This document shows positions 17,793 to 24,784 of a DNA stretch of 64,000 nucleotides, one piece after another; position 1 is the stretch's first letter; each line of letters opens with the position of its first letter. The translations under genes were made by a program, and so were the position numbers. This stretch comes from CAZCPB01 sp044223975. Lineage in GTDB: Bacteria; Planctomycetota; Phycisphaerae; Phycisphaerales; UBA1924. Under the pieces are notes generated by a model that did no database searches, had not been told where the DNA came from, and saw only the letters and a program-made list of their open reading frames with translations. The stretch lies in NCBI GenBank assembly GCA_044223975.1, contig JBGALI010000020.1, forward strand, positions 40,420-104,419. Reading direction: 5' to 3'.

Positions 17793-18917
17793 CTACTTGG
17801 GCGCCTTGTAGAACGGCATCGCCACCACCTTGCCCTCGATCACGCCGCGCCCTGTGTCCACCGCGACGGGGGTCCCGAGTTCGCACTTGGCGCGATCGAC
17901 GAAGCCCATGGCGATCGGCATTCCCAGCGTGGGGCTGACGCATCCGCTGGTCACCACGCCGATCTCGCGATCGCCGGACTTGATGACGTTGCCCTGGCGT
18001 GCCGCACGCTTGCCCTCGAGCGCCAGACCCGCGAGCTTTCGCGCGGGGCCGCCCTCGGCAGCGGTTTTCTTCAGAGCGTCCTGCCCGACGAACTTCTCGC
18101 CGCGCTCCTGCTGGTCCTTGTCGAGGCTGATCGCAAAGTCGACGCCGCACGAGAGGGCGTTGGTTTCTTCGCCCAGTTCGTGCCCGTACAGGGGCATCGC
18201 GGCTTCCATGCGGAGGGTGTCGCGGCAGCCCAGGCCCGCCGGCTTGATGATCGCGTTGGGATCCTTGAAATCCACGCCCTGCAGCAGCATCTTCATCGCC
18301 ATCCCGACCATGTTGGCCGGCAGGATCACCTCGACGCCGTCCTCGCCGGTGTAGCCGGTGCGGCTGACGATCAGCTTCACAATGACCAGGTTCTTGACCG
18401 TGAAGCGGTATCGCTTCAGCGTCGGAATCTCCTTGCTGAACTTGGAGACCATCTCGATGACCTTGGGCCCCTGCGCCGCGATCATCGCGGTATCGAGCGT
18501 CTGGTCGTCGATCTTGACGGTCAGGTCCCCGGCGGCTCGGACCGCCTCGAAGTGCCCCAGCAGCTTCTCGCGGTTGGAGGCGTTCACGACGATCAGGAAG
18601 TCGTCCTCATCGAAGCGGTACACGATCACGTCGTCGCGAACGCCGCCCTTCTCGTTGCACACCAGCGAGTAGCGGCACTGCCCCGCCTGCATATCGCTGA
18701 TGCGCCGGGTGCACAGGCGCTCGAGAAACTTGCGAGAGTGCCGGCCGGTGACCTTGACGCGCCCCATGTGCGACACGTCGAAGAGTCCGCCGCTGGTGCG
18801 GACCTGGCGGTGCTCCTCCAGGATGCCGGAGTAGCGGATGGGCATTTCCCAGCCGACGAAGTCGACCATCTGCCCGGCGTTGTCGAGGTGGAACTGGTGA
18901 AGTGGCGTCTTGAGCAA
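17793..18917 (-). CDS. gcvT: Aminomethyltransferase (glycine cleavage T protein)
   Basis: 374 residues. Transfers the methylene group from lipoyl-bound aminomethyl to tetrahydrofolate in the glycine cleavage system. The start is a TTG at 18917: translation from it (MLKTPLHQFHLDNAGQMVDF) gives the expected GcvT N-terminus, and GGGAG lies 8 nt upstream. Motifs: MVDFVGWEMPIRYSGILEEH, FDVSHMGRV and YTGEDGVEVILPA, and the folate-binding Asp region CGVDFAISLDKD. No gcvH or gcvP is adjacent. The leader can form a helix that captures the ribosome site (see the entry at 18925-18995). Confidence 0.93.
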   Translation of the reverse strand: MLKTPLHQFHLDNAGQMVDFVGWEMPIRYSGILEEHRQVRTSGGLFDVSHMGRVKVTGRHSRKFLERLCTRRISDMQAGQCRYSLVCNEKGGVRDDVIVYRFDEDDFLIVVNASNREKLLGHFEAVRAAGDLTVKIDDQTLDTAMIAAQGPKVIEMVSKFSKEIPTLKRYRFTVKNLVIVKLIVSRTGYTGEDGVEVILPANMVGMAMKMLLQGVDFKDPNAIIKPAGLGCRDTLRMEAAMPLYGHELGEETNALSCGVDFAISLDKDQQERGEKFVGQDALKKTAAEGGPARKLAGLALEGKRAARQGNVIKSGDREIGVVTSGCVSPTLGMPIAMGFVDRAKCELGTPVAVDTGRGVIEGKVVAMPFYKAPK

Positions 18918-18924
18918 GGGCGCG

Positions 18925-18995
18925 GCTCCCGGAAAAGCAGAACAGCGTCCGGCGAGGACTCCGCCGGGACGCTCTACGCTAGCAAAGCCGGGAGC
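18925..18995 (-). promoter_or_regulatory. gcvT leader hairpin that can hide the ribosome site
   Basis: On the minus strand the leader has an 8-bp perfect outer helix: GCTCCCGG (from 18995 down to 18988) pairs with CCGGGAGC (18932 down to 18925). The second arm contains the GGGAG ribosome site of gcvT. Inside is a separate 11-bp stem, AGCGTCC/GGACGCT plus CGGCG-type pairs (18944-18973, one bulged base, 7-nt loop), followed by a short T-rich run (GCTTTT). The inner stem could also serve as a terminator for the PilZ gene upstream. It does not resemble the conserved glycine-riboswitch core. Confidence 0.55.
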
Positions 18996-19010
18996 GATTG
19001 TCTTGCCGCG

Positions 19011-19448
19011 CTACTCGTCCGGGAGTGTGGGACGCCGGGCCAGCCAGTCGTGAATGCCAGGGTTAGCGGGCATGGGCTCGAAGCTGATGCCCACCACGAA
19101 GTTGTCCGGGGCCACCTGGCGCACCTGGTGAACCACCCCGAAGTACGACACGTTCCGCCCGGGGATCGACGACGGAGCCTCCACGATCACGCGCGAGCCG
19201 ATCTCAACGCGCCGGCGCAGGCTGAACGCGAGGCCATCGCGGCTGAGATTGTGCGAGGTGCACTCCCAAGATTCCACCGGCGCATCACCGTCCCCGAGCA
19301 CGGTGACGACCACGCGGGAAACGAAGGGCGAGCGGCCGTCGTGCCTCCGGTCACCCGCTTCAAGCTTGGCGATCACGCCACTCTCGCGCGGGTCGCGGTG
19401 CGCCGTGGCGGAGGTTCCGTCGTGACGGTCGGGAGGAGTCTGCATCAT
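19011..19448 (-). CDS. PilZ-domain protein
   Basis: 145 residues. After a polar N-terminal segment of about 30 residues, a single PilZ domain carries both c-di-GMP-binding motifs: DRRHDGRSPF (RxxxR) and SHNLSRDGLAF ((D/N)xSxxG). The beta-barrel continues to FVVGISFEPM, the usual final strand. It is probably a cytoplasmic c-di-GMP sensor or effector. No signal peptide or partner domain is present. GAGGTGA lies just before two adjacent ATG codons (19448, 19445), and the second has better spacing. It may respond to c-di-GMP made by a Wsp-type pathway such as the one starting at 60385; that link is speculative. Confidence 0.82.
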   Translation of the reverse strand: MMQTPPDRHDGTSATAHRDPRESGVIAKLEAGDRRHDGRSPFVSRVVVTVLGDGDAPVESWECTSHNLSRDGLAFSLRRRVEIGSRVIVEAPSSIPGRNVSYFGVVHQVRQVAPDNFVVGISFEPMPANPGIHDWLARRPTLPDE

Positions 19449-19543
19449 TCACCTCGATGATTCGGCTCGCGCCAGATCGGTCGCGGCCCATGTTCATCGA
19501 AGGGTTACACGCCCGGCTTCAACCCATTGACAAGAGGGCGCGG

Positions 19544-20383
19544 TTATCCGGGCCAGGGGGTGTTGTCCAGGAGGCGCACGGCCCCGACTCTGGCGGCGAT
19601 GAGCGCCCGATACCGGACGCCAGGAACCGACCCGGGCTCCCGTACCAGGGTGGCCGCGTCGCGGACGACGCCATAGTCCGGGGTGATCGCCTCGGACGCG
19701 AGAACCTCGGCCATGACCGCCTCCGCTCGGTCAGGGTCGCGCTCGAGGGCCGAGGCACGGAGCGCCCGCGACAGCGCCCCGGCACGCCGCCGGTCGTCGG
19801 GTGAAAGGAAGCGATTGCGGCTGCTCATCGCCAGCCCGTCAGGCTCGCGCACCGTCGGGCCGGGGATGATCTCCACAGGGATGGTCGATCTCCGCACCAT
19901 TTCCCGCACGACCTGAAGCTGCTGCCAGTCCTTTTCCCCGAACACGGCCGCCCCGGGGCGGACCAGCTCGAACAGCCGGCGCACCACCTGGCACACTCCG
20001 GCAAAGTGCCCGGGGCGCTGCGCGTCCTCGAGACGAGGACGAACGGCCGTCGCCGGAAGCTCGGGCACGCCGACGTCGAGGCCGTGCGGGTACACGATGG
20101 CCACGTCGGGCACGATCACGCACGACGCCCCTGCCGCGGCGCAGGCGGCCGCATCGGCGTCCATGGTGCGGGGGTAGCGTTCGAAGTCGGACCTCTCGTT
20201 GAACTGCGTGGGATTCACGAAGATCGTGACGGCGCAGCCGCCCGCCCAGCCCCGCTCCCGGGCCAACGCGGCGCCCTGCTCGATCAGCGAGGCGTGGCCC
20301 GCGTGCAGGGCCCCCATCGTGGGAACGAGCACGAGCGGACGCGCCAGTTCGTCGATTTCGGCCTTGGTCGTGACGATCTTCAC
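19544..20383 (-). CDS. panC: Pantoate-beta-alanine ligase (pantothenate synthetase)
   Basis: 279 residues from a GTG at 20383. The frame stays open upstream, but those codons overlap the next gene and are Arg/Pro-rich. Condenses pantoate and beta-alanine with ATP. Motifs: VPTMGALHAGHASLI (HIGH-like ATP loop), VTIFVNPTQFNERSDFERYPR, GEKDWQQLQVVREMV and the KMSKS-like MSSRNRFLS. Length agrees with the family (about 280). It lies 29 nt downstream of a PilZ-like gene and probably shares its transcript. No clear Shine-Dalgarno precedes the GTG. Confidence 0.93.
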   Translation of the reverse strand: MKIVTTKAEIDELARPLVLVPTMGALHAGHASLIEQGAALARERGWAGGCAVTIFVNPTQFNERSDFERYPRTMDADAAACAAAGASCVIVPDVAIVYPHGLDVGVPELPATAVRPRLEDAQRPGHFAGVCQVVRRLFELVRPGAAVFGEKDWQQLQVVREMVRRSTIPVEIIPGPTVREPDGLAMSSRNRFLSPDDRRRAGALSRALRASALERDPDRAEAVMAEVLASEAITPDYGVVRDAATLVREPGSVPGVRYRALIAARVGAVRLLDNTPWPG

Positions 20384-20412
20384 GGGGCGAACGCTAGGCG
20401 GACCGGTGCGGC

Positions 20413-20835
20413 TCAGCGACGCCCGCGGGCCGTAACCCACTCGCGGTGTGCGCCAGCCGCGGGCATCGGCAGGAGGTCGAGGTCGACCCGGTAGAGACCG
20501 TCGGCCTCGTATTCGCACCCGACGATGCGGCCCATGAGGGGGACGGGCGCGTCGTCGATCAGGTGGACGGCCATGAGGAGGATCCGCCCCACGTAGCACA
20601 TGCGGCGCGAGATCAGGATGATGTTCGCGCGGCTCAGTTCACGGGCGCGGCAGGCCCAGATGCGGCCGGGGCGCATGCGGTCGTCGAGCTCGGTGCAGTC
20701 CATCTCGGCGTCGAACTTGTTGCCCTGGGGGCGTGACCCGGCACGGGCGCGAGCGGGAGTTTCCGGTCCTTCCAGGAAGGCGCCCGAGGGCTCGTGCGAC
20801 GAGCCGGACCTTGAGTTCGACGACAACGTGCTCAT
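20413..20835 (-). CDS. PilZ-like domain protein (degenerate)
   Basis: 140 residues from the ATG at 20835, with GGGGGAG as ribosome site. The first 40 residues are polar and probably disordered. The rest looks like a PilZ barrel: RARELSRANIILISRRMCYVG fits the strand-SxxxI-strand centre, and PLMGRIVGCEYEADGLYRVD the later strands. The N-terminal RxxxR motif is not evident and the usual Gly of DxSxxG is Asn (LSRAN), so c-di-GMP binding may be lost. It is followed by panC. PilZ identity is a fold-level guess from the pattern of strands. Confidence 0.5.
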   Translation of the reverse strand: MSTLSSNSRSGSSHEPSGAFLEGPETPARARAGSRPQGNKFDAEMDCTELDDRMRPGRIWACRARELSRANIILISRRMCYVGRILLMAVHLIDDAPVPLMGRIVGCEYEADGLYRVDLDLLPMPAAGAHREWVTARGRR

Positions 20836-21024
20836 TCCGCAGCTCCCCCGCGTGGGGCAAGACCCCTATTCCCAGATCGGCCGATCCGCGTCGCCGGCGC
20901 ACCCGGCCGCCCTCTTTCCCCCGGTTGCCGCGCCGGAGCGTCCCGCGCTTACGTCGCTCCCCGCGCAACCTGAACCGCCGACCGGTGTGTCGGCGGGTGA
21001 TCGGACGTTTGCCGGCGAGGTTGC

Positions 21025-21030
21025 TAGCGT
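21025..21030 (+). promoter_or_regulatory. TAGCGT, -10-like hexamer 6 nt before start
   Basis: TAGCGT ends 6 nt before the ATG at 21037; no Shine-Dalgarno is present. Candidate leaderless promoter of the glycosyltransferase gene. Confidence 0.3.
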
Positions 21031-21036
21031 AATGCG

Positions 21037-21948
21037 ATGCCGGGGCTCCACCAGCTGGTCACCACGCACACGACACGTCACCTGCGACGGACGCTGCTCG
21101 GTGTTGCGGAGCAGTCGCGCCGCCCCGACCTGGTCATCGTGTCGTGCGACAACGACCGCGAGGATGTGCGCGAACTGGTGCGGGCATGCAGCGCCGAGTT
21201 TGCCGCCGGTTTGCCCGGCGGAATCCGGCTCGTGCAGCGCCCGAGTGTCGGCGTGTGCGCCGCGTCGCAGGTGCGGAACAACGCGGTGCGGGCGGCCCTG
21301 GCCTGCGGCGCGACGCACGAGGATTCGCTCGCCCTGCTCGACGGGGACTGCTGCCCCGCGCGGGACTGGGCCGCGCGGCACGAGGCGCTGCTCGCCGACG
21401 CGGACCTTGTGATCGGCTTCCGTGTGGACCTGTCGCGCGAGCAGACCGACGCGTTCGATGAGAGCGCTGTCCGGCGCGGCGAACCGCCCGCCGCCATCAC
21501 GACCGGTCAGCGATCGCTCCTTGAATCGCGCCAGCGCCGGTACGACCGTGCGTTGCTGCTCCGCCGGATCGGCCTTTCGTGGATGGTCAAGCCGCACAAG
21601 CCCAAGCTCTTGAGCGCCAACTTTGCCGTACGACTGCGGGCGTGGGTCGAGATCAACGGGTTCGACGAGGAGTACCGCGGGTACGGCCAGGAGGACGACG
21701 ATTTCTCGCGGCGCATCTACAAGGCCGGCTTCCGGGGCGCGGTCGGGATCGCGTCGGCGATCGTGTATCACCAGTGGCACGAGACCAGGGCTCCCGGGGA
21801 GTGGCACGCCTCCGACGGCGCGGCACGGTTCTCGGGCTCCTGGAAGGCTCGCTGTACGCGAGGGTTAGCCGACCCGATGCCGCAGGAAACGCCACGCATG
21901 GAGTGGTTCGTAGAGGGCGTGCAGCGCGAGGTGCGCCCCCTGACCTGA
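21037..21948 (+). CDS. Family 2 glycosyltransferase
   Basis: 303 residues, GT-A fold. LALLDGDCCPARDW (about residues 100-113) gives the DxD-type metal/nucleotide-sugar motif, and SANFAVRLRAWVEINGFDEE then YGQEDDDFSRRIYKAG match the galactosyltransferase-like C-terminal module (Glyco_transf_7C) with the acidic ED motif. There are no membrane segments, so it is probably a cytoplasmic or peripheral enzyme of glycan assembly; the sugar is unknown. It is followed after 12 nt by an unknown gene with a GAGGAG ribosome site, so the two are probably co-expressed. Confidence 0.8.
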   Translation: MPGLHQLVTTHTTRHLRRTLLGVAEQSRRPDLVIVSCDNDREDVRELVRACSAEFAAGLPGGIRLVQRPSVGVCAASQVRNNAVRAALACGATHEDSLALLDGDCCPARDWAARHEALLADADLVIGFRVDLSREQTDAFDESAVRRGEPPAAITTGQRSLLESRQRRYDRALLLRRIGLSWMVKPHKPKLLSANFAVRLRAWVEINGFDEEYRGYGQEDDDFSRRIYKAGFRGAVGIASAIVYHQWHETRAPGEWHASDGAARFSGSWKARCTRGLADPMPQETPRMEWFVEGVQREVRPLT

Positions 21949-21960
21949 GGAGCCCCCACC

Positions 21961-22641
21961 GTGAACGAGTCGGATCGTCGGATCGACCGCTGGGCGGAGC
22001 AACTCAGGGCGCTCGCGGCGCCCGCGCTGATCGGCACACCGCTCGAATCCGGCGCGGACAGGTCGGCGGCCGGCGCGTTCGTCGGCGCTTTCGCGGATGC
22101 GCACGGACACAAGCGCGCCGCGGACCGGCCGCTCCTGGCTCGCATGCTCGCGGTCGATCCGGGCACGCCGCCGGACGACGCTACGCCGGATGTTCGGCTC
22201 TGGTGGGCCCTGCACACGCCCGACGCCAATCCTTGGGCGATCATCGACCCTGGCCCCGGCGCCCCGTTGCTCGCGTCGCGCCGCCGCGGGATCATCGAGA
22301 CGGACACCGAGTCGGAACTCTCGGCGCTGCACGCACTTTGGCACCACGCGGCGGAGCGCCGGTGCCCGCGCCTGCTCGACCGCTGCCTGCGCGCAGCGCG
22401 GTCGCTCATCGATGAAACCCAGCCCGACAACGCGACGGGTCACCCGTGGGCGGTTCACGTGTTCGTCATGCTCGCCGTGCTTCGGGACGCCATGGACGCG
22501 GAGTTGTACGCGCAGACCCTGGTACACAACGCGCTGGTCGGGGAGGGACGGGTCGAGCGCTTCTCGGCGTGCCTGCTGCACGACGCGGCCGCGGCGCTCC
22601 AGCGTCAACCACGGATCGGCGCCGCTATCGGGGCACGCTGA
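21961..22641 (+). CDS. Hypothetical protein coupled to glycosyltransferase
   Basis: 226 residues, GTG start with GAGGAG 7-8 nt upstream, 12 nt after the glycosyltransferase. I do not recognise the family. It appears mostly alpha-helical (ELSALHALWHHAAERRCPRLL then DRCLRAARSLIDE), has no signal peptide or membrane segment, and is rich in Ala, Arg and Asp. PWAIIDPGPGAPLLASRRRG is the only loop-like conserved-looking stretch. The helical second half resembles repeats or metal-dependent helical bundles, but no catalytic motif stands out. The context suggests a role linked to the glycosyltransferase. Confidence 0.75.
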   Translation: MNESDRRIDRWAEQLRALAAPALIGTPLESGADRSAAGAFVGAFADAHGHKRAADRPLLARMLAVDPGTPPDDATPDVRLWWALHTPDANPWAIIDPGPGAPLLASRRRGIIETDTESELSALHALWHHAAERRCPRLLDRCLRAARSLIDETQPDNATGHPWAVHVFVMLAVLRDAMDAELYAQTLVHNALVGEGRVERFSACLLHDAAAALQRQPRIGAAIGAR

Positions 22642-22701
22642 GCGCCGTCAACATCGACCGGTAGGCAACCGTGATGCTCCAATCACGCCTCGAGCCTCGC
22701 T

Positions 22702-24645
22702 TCACGCCGGCTGGTGCAGCGGCGAATCGGTCCACAGCCAGCGCGAGATTTCCGAATCAACCGGCAACGGTGCGCCTTGAACGGGCCAACCGTACTTGTG
22801 CCGGATCGCGGCCGCCGCCAACCCCATGAACAGCGGCTGCGGGCGGAGCGGTCGGCTGGTCAGCTCGGGGTGGAACTGGGCGCCGATGAAGAACGGGTGC
22901 GTGGTGCGCGGCCCGGCCTGCGAGTCGCCCGAGTCGGGACGGCGGAGTTCCAGCATCTGCATGATCGGGCGCGTCGGGTGCCGACCGGAGAACACCATCC
23001 CCGCGGCCTCCAGCCGCTCGACGTACGCGGGCTCGACCTCGTAGCGGTGCCGGAACCGCTCCCGAACCTGGCTGCGCCCGCCGGCGAGGAAGTGGGCGAG
23101 GGTCCCCGGCTTGAGGAGCACGTCCTGCCCGCCCAGCCGCATCGAGCCGCCGAGGCCCTCGATCCGCTTCTGCTCGGGCAACTCGCTGATCACCGCGTCG
23201 GTCACGCCCGGGTCGAACTCGGTCGAGTTGGCGCCGGTCAGGCCGAGCACGTGACGCGCGTACTCGATCACCGCGACCTGGAACCCAAGGCAGATGCCCA
23301 GGTACGGGAGTCCGTTCTCGCGGCAGTGGCGCACGACCGAGATCTTTCCTTCGACGCCGCGCTTACCGAACCCGCCGGGCACGATGACCGCGTCGAGGCC
23401 CGCCAGCTCGGCCGCGACGCTCGTGTCGCTGATGTCGGTGGACTCGATCCAACGGAGGTCGATGCGGCAGCCCAGGTGCGCCGAGCAGTGCTCGACCGCC
23501 TTGTCGATCGACGCGTAGGCGTCGCGGAGGTGCGCGTACTTGCCGGTGAGCCCGATGGCCACGTTCCTGGGCTTGGGCGTGGTCAGCTTGCGGACGAAGC
23601 TCGTCCAGCGCTCGCGGGCCTTGTCCTCGTGCGAGACGTCGGCTCGGTCGTGCAGGTTCAGCAGCGACATGATCTCGCGGTCGAGCCCCTCCTGGCGCAT
23701 CTCGTCGGGGATCGTGTAGATGCTGTCGCGGTCGTGCATGCTGAACACACGCCGCAGCGGCACGTTGCTGAACATCGCGATCTTCTGCATGACCTTCGGC
23801 GAGCACGGGTTGCTGGCGCGGCAGGCGATGATGTGCGGCTGGATCCCCGCCTCCATCAGGCGCTTGATGCCAAGCTGCGCGGCCTTGCTCTTCTGTTCGC
23901 CCAGCGCGGGCGGTTCGATGATGTACGTCAGGGCCACGAAGCACACCGAGCCGGGCCCCTCCTCGAACGCCAGCTCGCGCATGGCCTCAATGTAGAAGCC
24001 GTTCTCGTAGTCGCCGACCGTCCCCCCCACCTCAACGAAGACCACGTCGGCGGGCTTGGTTCCGTCGCCGCGGACGGCCAATTCGCGGAGCTTGCGCTTC
24101 ACCTCGCCGGTGACGTGCGGGATCATCTGCACGTCGCGCCCGAGGTACTTGCCCAGGCGCTCGCGCTCGAGGATCTCGCTGAAGACCTGGCCGCTGGTGA
24201 TGAAGTTCCGGCGGCTGAGGTTCTGGTCGAGCAGGCGCTCGTACGTGCCCAGGTCCATGTCGCACTCGGTGCCGTCCTCGAGGACGAACACCTCGCCGTG
24301 GCGGTATGGATTGAGCGTGCCCGAATCGATGTTCAGGTAGCCCTCCATCTTGATGGGGGCGACGACAAGTCCCTTCTCCTTGAGCATCTTGGCCAGGCTG
24401 GAAGCAAAGATGCCCTTTCCCAAGCCCGACATCACCGTGCCCAGCACGATCACGTAGCGGTGATGGCCGCGCTGGTAGCCGTCAGGGATCGGCGAATAGA
24501 ACTCCGAGTCGGCGTTCTCGACCGCGGCCACCATGTCGCCGGGGCGCGTCCCCTCGAAACCCCCCGTGCCGCTGGGCGCGAGGTAGTTCCGCGAGGCCTC
24601 ACGTCCTTGTCGGCTCGCGTCAGGCTGGTCATGCGAGGGGGGCAT
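22702..24645 (-). CDS. pyrG: CTP synthase, divergent
   Basis: 647 residues; E. coli PyrG has 545. Makes CTP from UTP, ATP and glutamine. About 62 extra residues precede the synthetase domain. The P-loop reads GTVMSGLGKGIFASSLA (usual GGVVSSLGKG), GGTVGDYENGFYIEAMREL keeps the Mg-binding acid, and the UTP/CTP loop is KSKAAQ instead of KTKPTQ. The glutaminase domain keeps PGGFGKRGVEGK, the nucleophile loop YLGICLGFQ, and the His-Glu of AQFHPELTS, so glutamine-dependent activity is likely. The substitutions place it in a divergent branch. Start ATG 24645 has TATGAT 5 nt upstream; Met38 is an alternative start. Confidence 0.9.
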   Translation of the reverse strand: MPPSHDQPDASRQGREASRNYLAPSGTGGFEGTRPGDMVAAVENADSEFYSPIPDGYQRGHHRYVIVLGTVMSGLGKGIFASSLAKMLKEKGLVVAPIKMEGYLNIDSGTLNPYRHGEVFVLEDGTECDMDLGTYERLLDQNLSRRNFITSGQVFSEILERERLGKYLGRDVQMIPHVTGEVKRKLRELAVRGDGTKPADVVFVEVGGTVGDYENGFYIEAMRELAFEEGPGSVCFVALTYIIEPPALGEQKSKAAQLGIKRLMEAGIQPHIIACRASNPCSPKVMQKIAMFSNVPLRRVFSMHDRDSIYTIPDEMRQEGLDREIMSLLNLHDRADVSHEDKARERWTSFVRKLTTPKPRNVAIGLTGKYAHLRDAYASIDKAVEHCSAHLGCRIDLRWIESTDISDTSVAAELAGLDAVIVPGGFGKRGVEGKISVVRHCRENGLPYLGICLGFQVAVIEYARHVLGLTGANSTEFDPGVTDAVISELPEQKRIEGLGGSMRLGGQDVLLKPGTLAHFLAGGRSQVRERFRHRYEVEPAYVERLEAAGMVFSGRHPTRPIMQMLELRRPDSGDSQAGPRTTHPFFIGAQFHPELTSRPLRPQPLFMGLAAAAIRHKYGWPVQGAPLPVDSEISRWLWTDSPLHQPA

Positions 24646-24650
24646 GTCTC

Positions 24651-24656
24651 ATCATA
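24651..24656 (-). promoter_or_regulatory. TATGAT, -10 hexamer 5 nt before pyrG start
   Basis: Minus-strand TATGAT ends 5 nt before the ATG at 24645, the same layout as at 17701-17706. Candidate leaderless promoter. Confidence 0.45.
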
Positions 24657-24784
24657 CGGCGTTTGGAGCCGGCGCGTAGGCAATCCGCGGCGAGGCGAGA
24701 CGGCCGCGCCCGGGCCCCCGTCCGGGGGCTAATCTTCACGTCTCTGCGGGCTACGAACCGATCCGCGTCGTTCAAGGAGCCGTC

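Noticed and set aside
14558..17938. A plus-strand open frame of more than 1100 codons
   Set aside because: It runs antisense across fucosidase, cupin, desulfurase-like and gcvT genes; its product is Arg/His/Gly-rich and matches nothing. Such shadows are expected in G+C-rich DNA.
18918..19010. Glycine riboswitch upstream of gcvT
   Set aside because: The conserved glycine aptamer segments are absent; only the pairing that hides the ribosome site is supported.
22714..24732. A 672-codon plus-strand frame opposite pyrG
   Set aside because: Complete overlap with the conserved CTP synthase; composition is typical of an antisense shadow.
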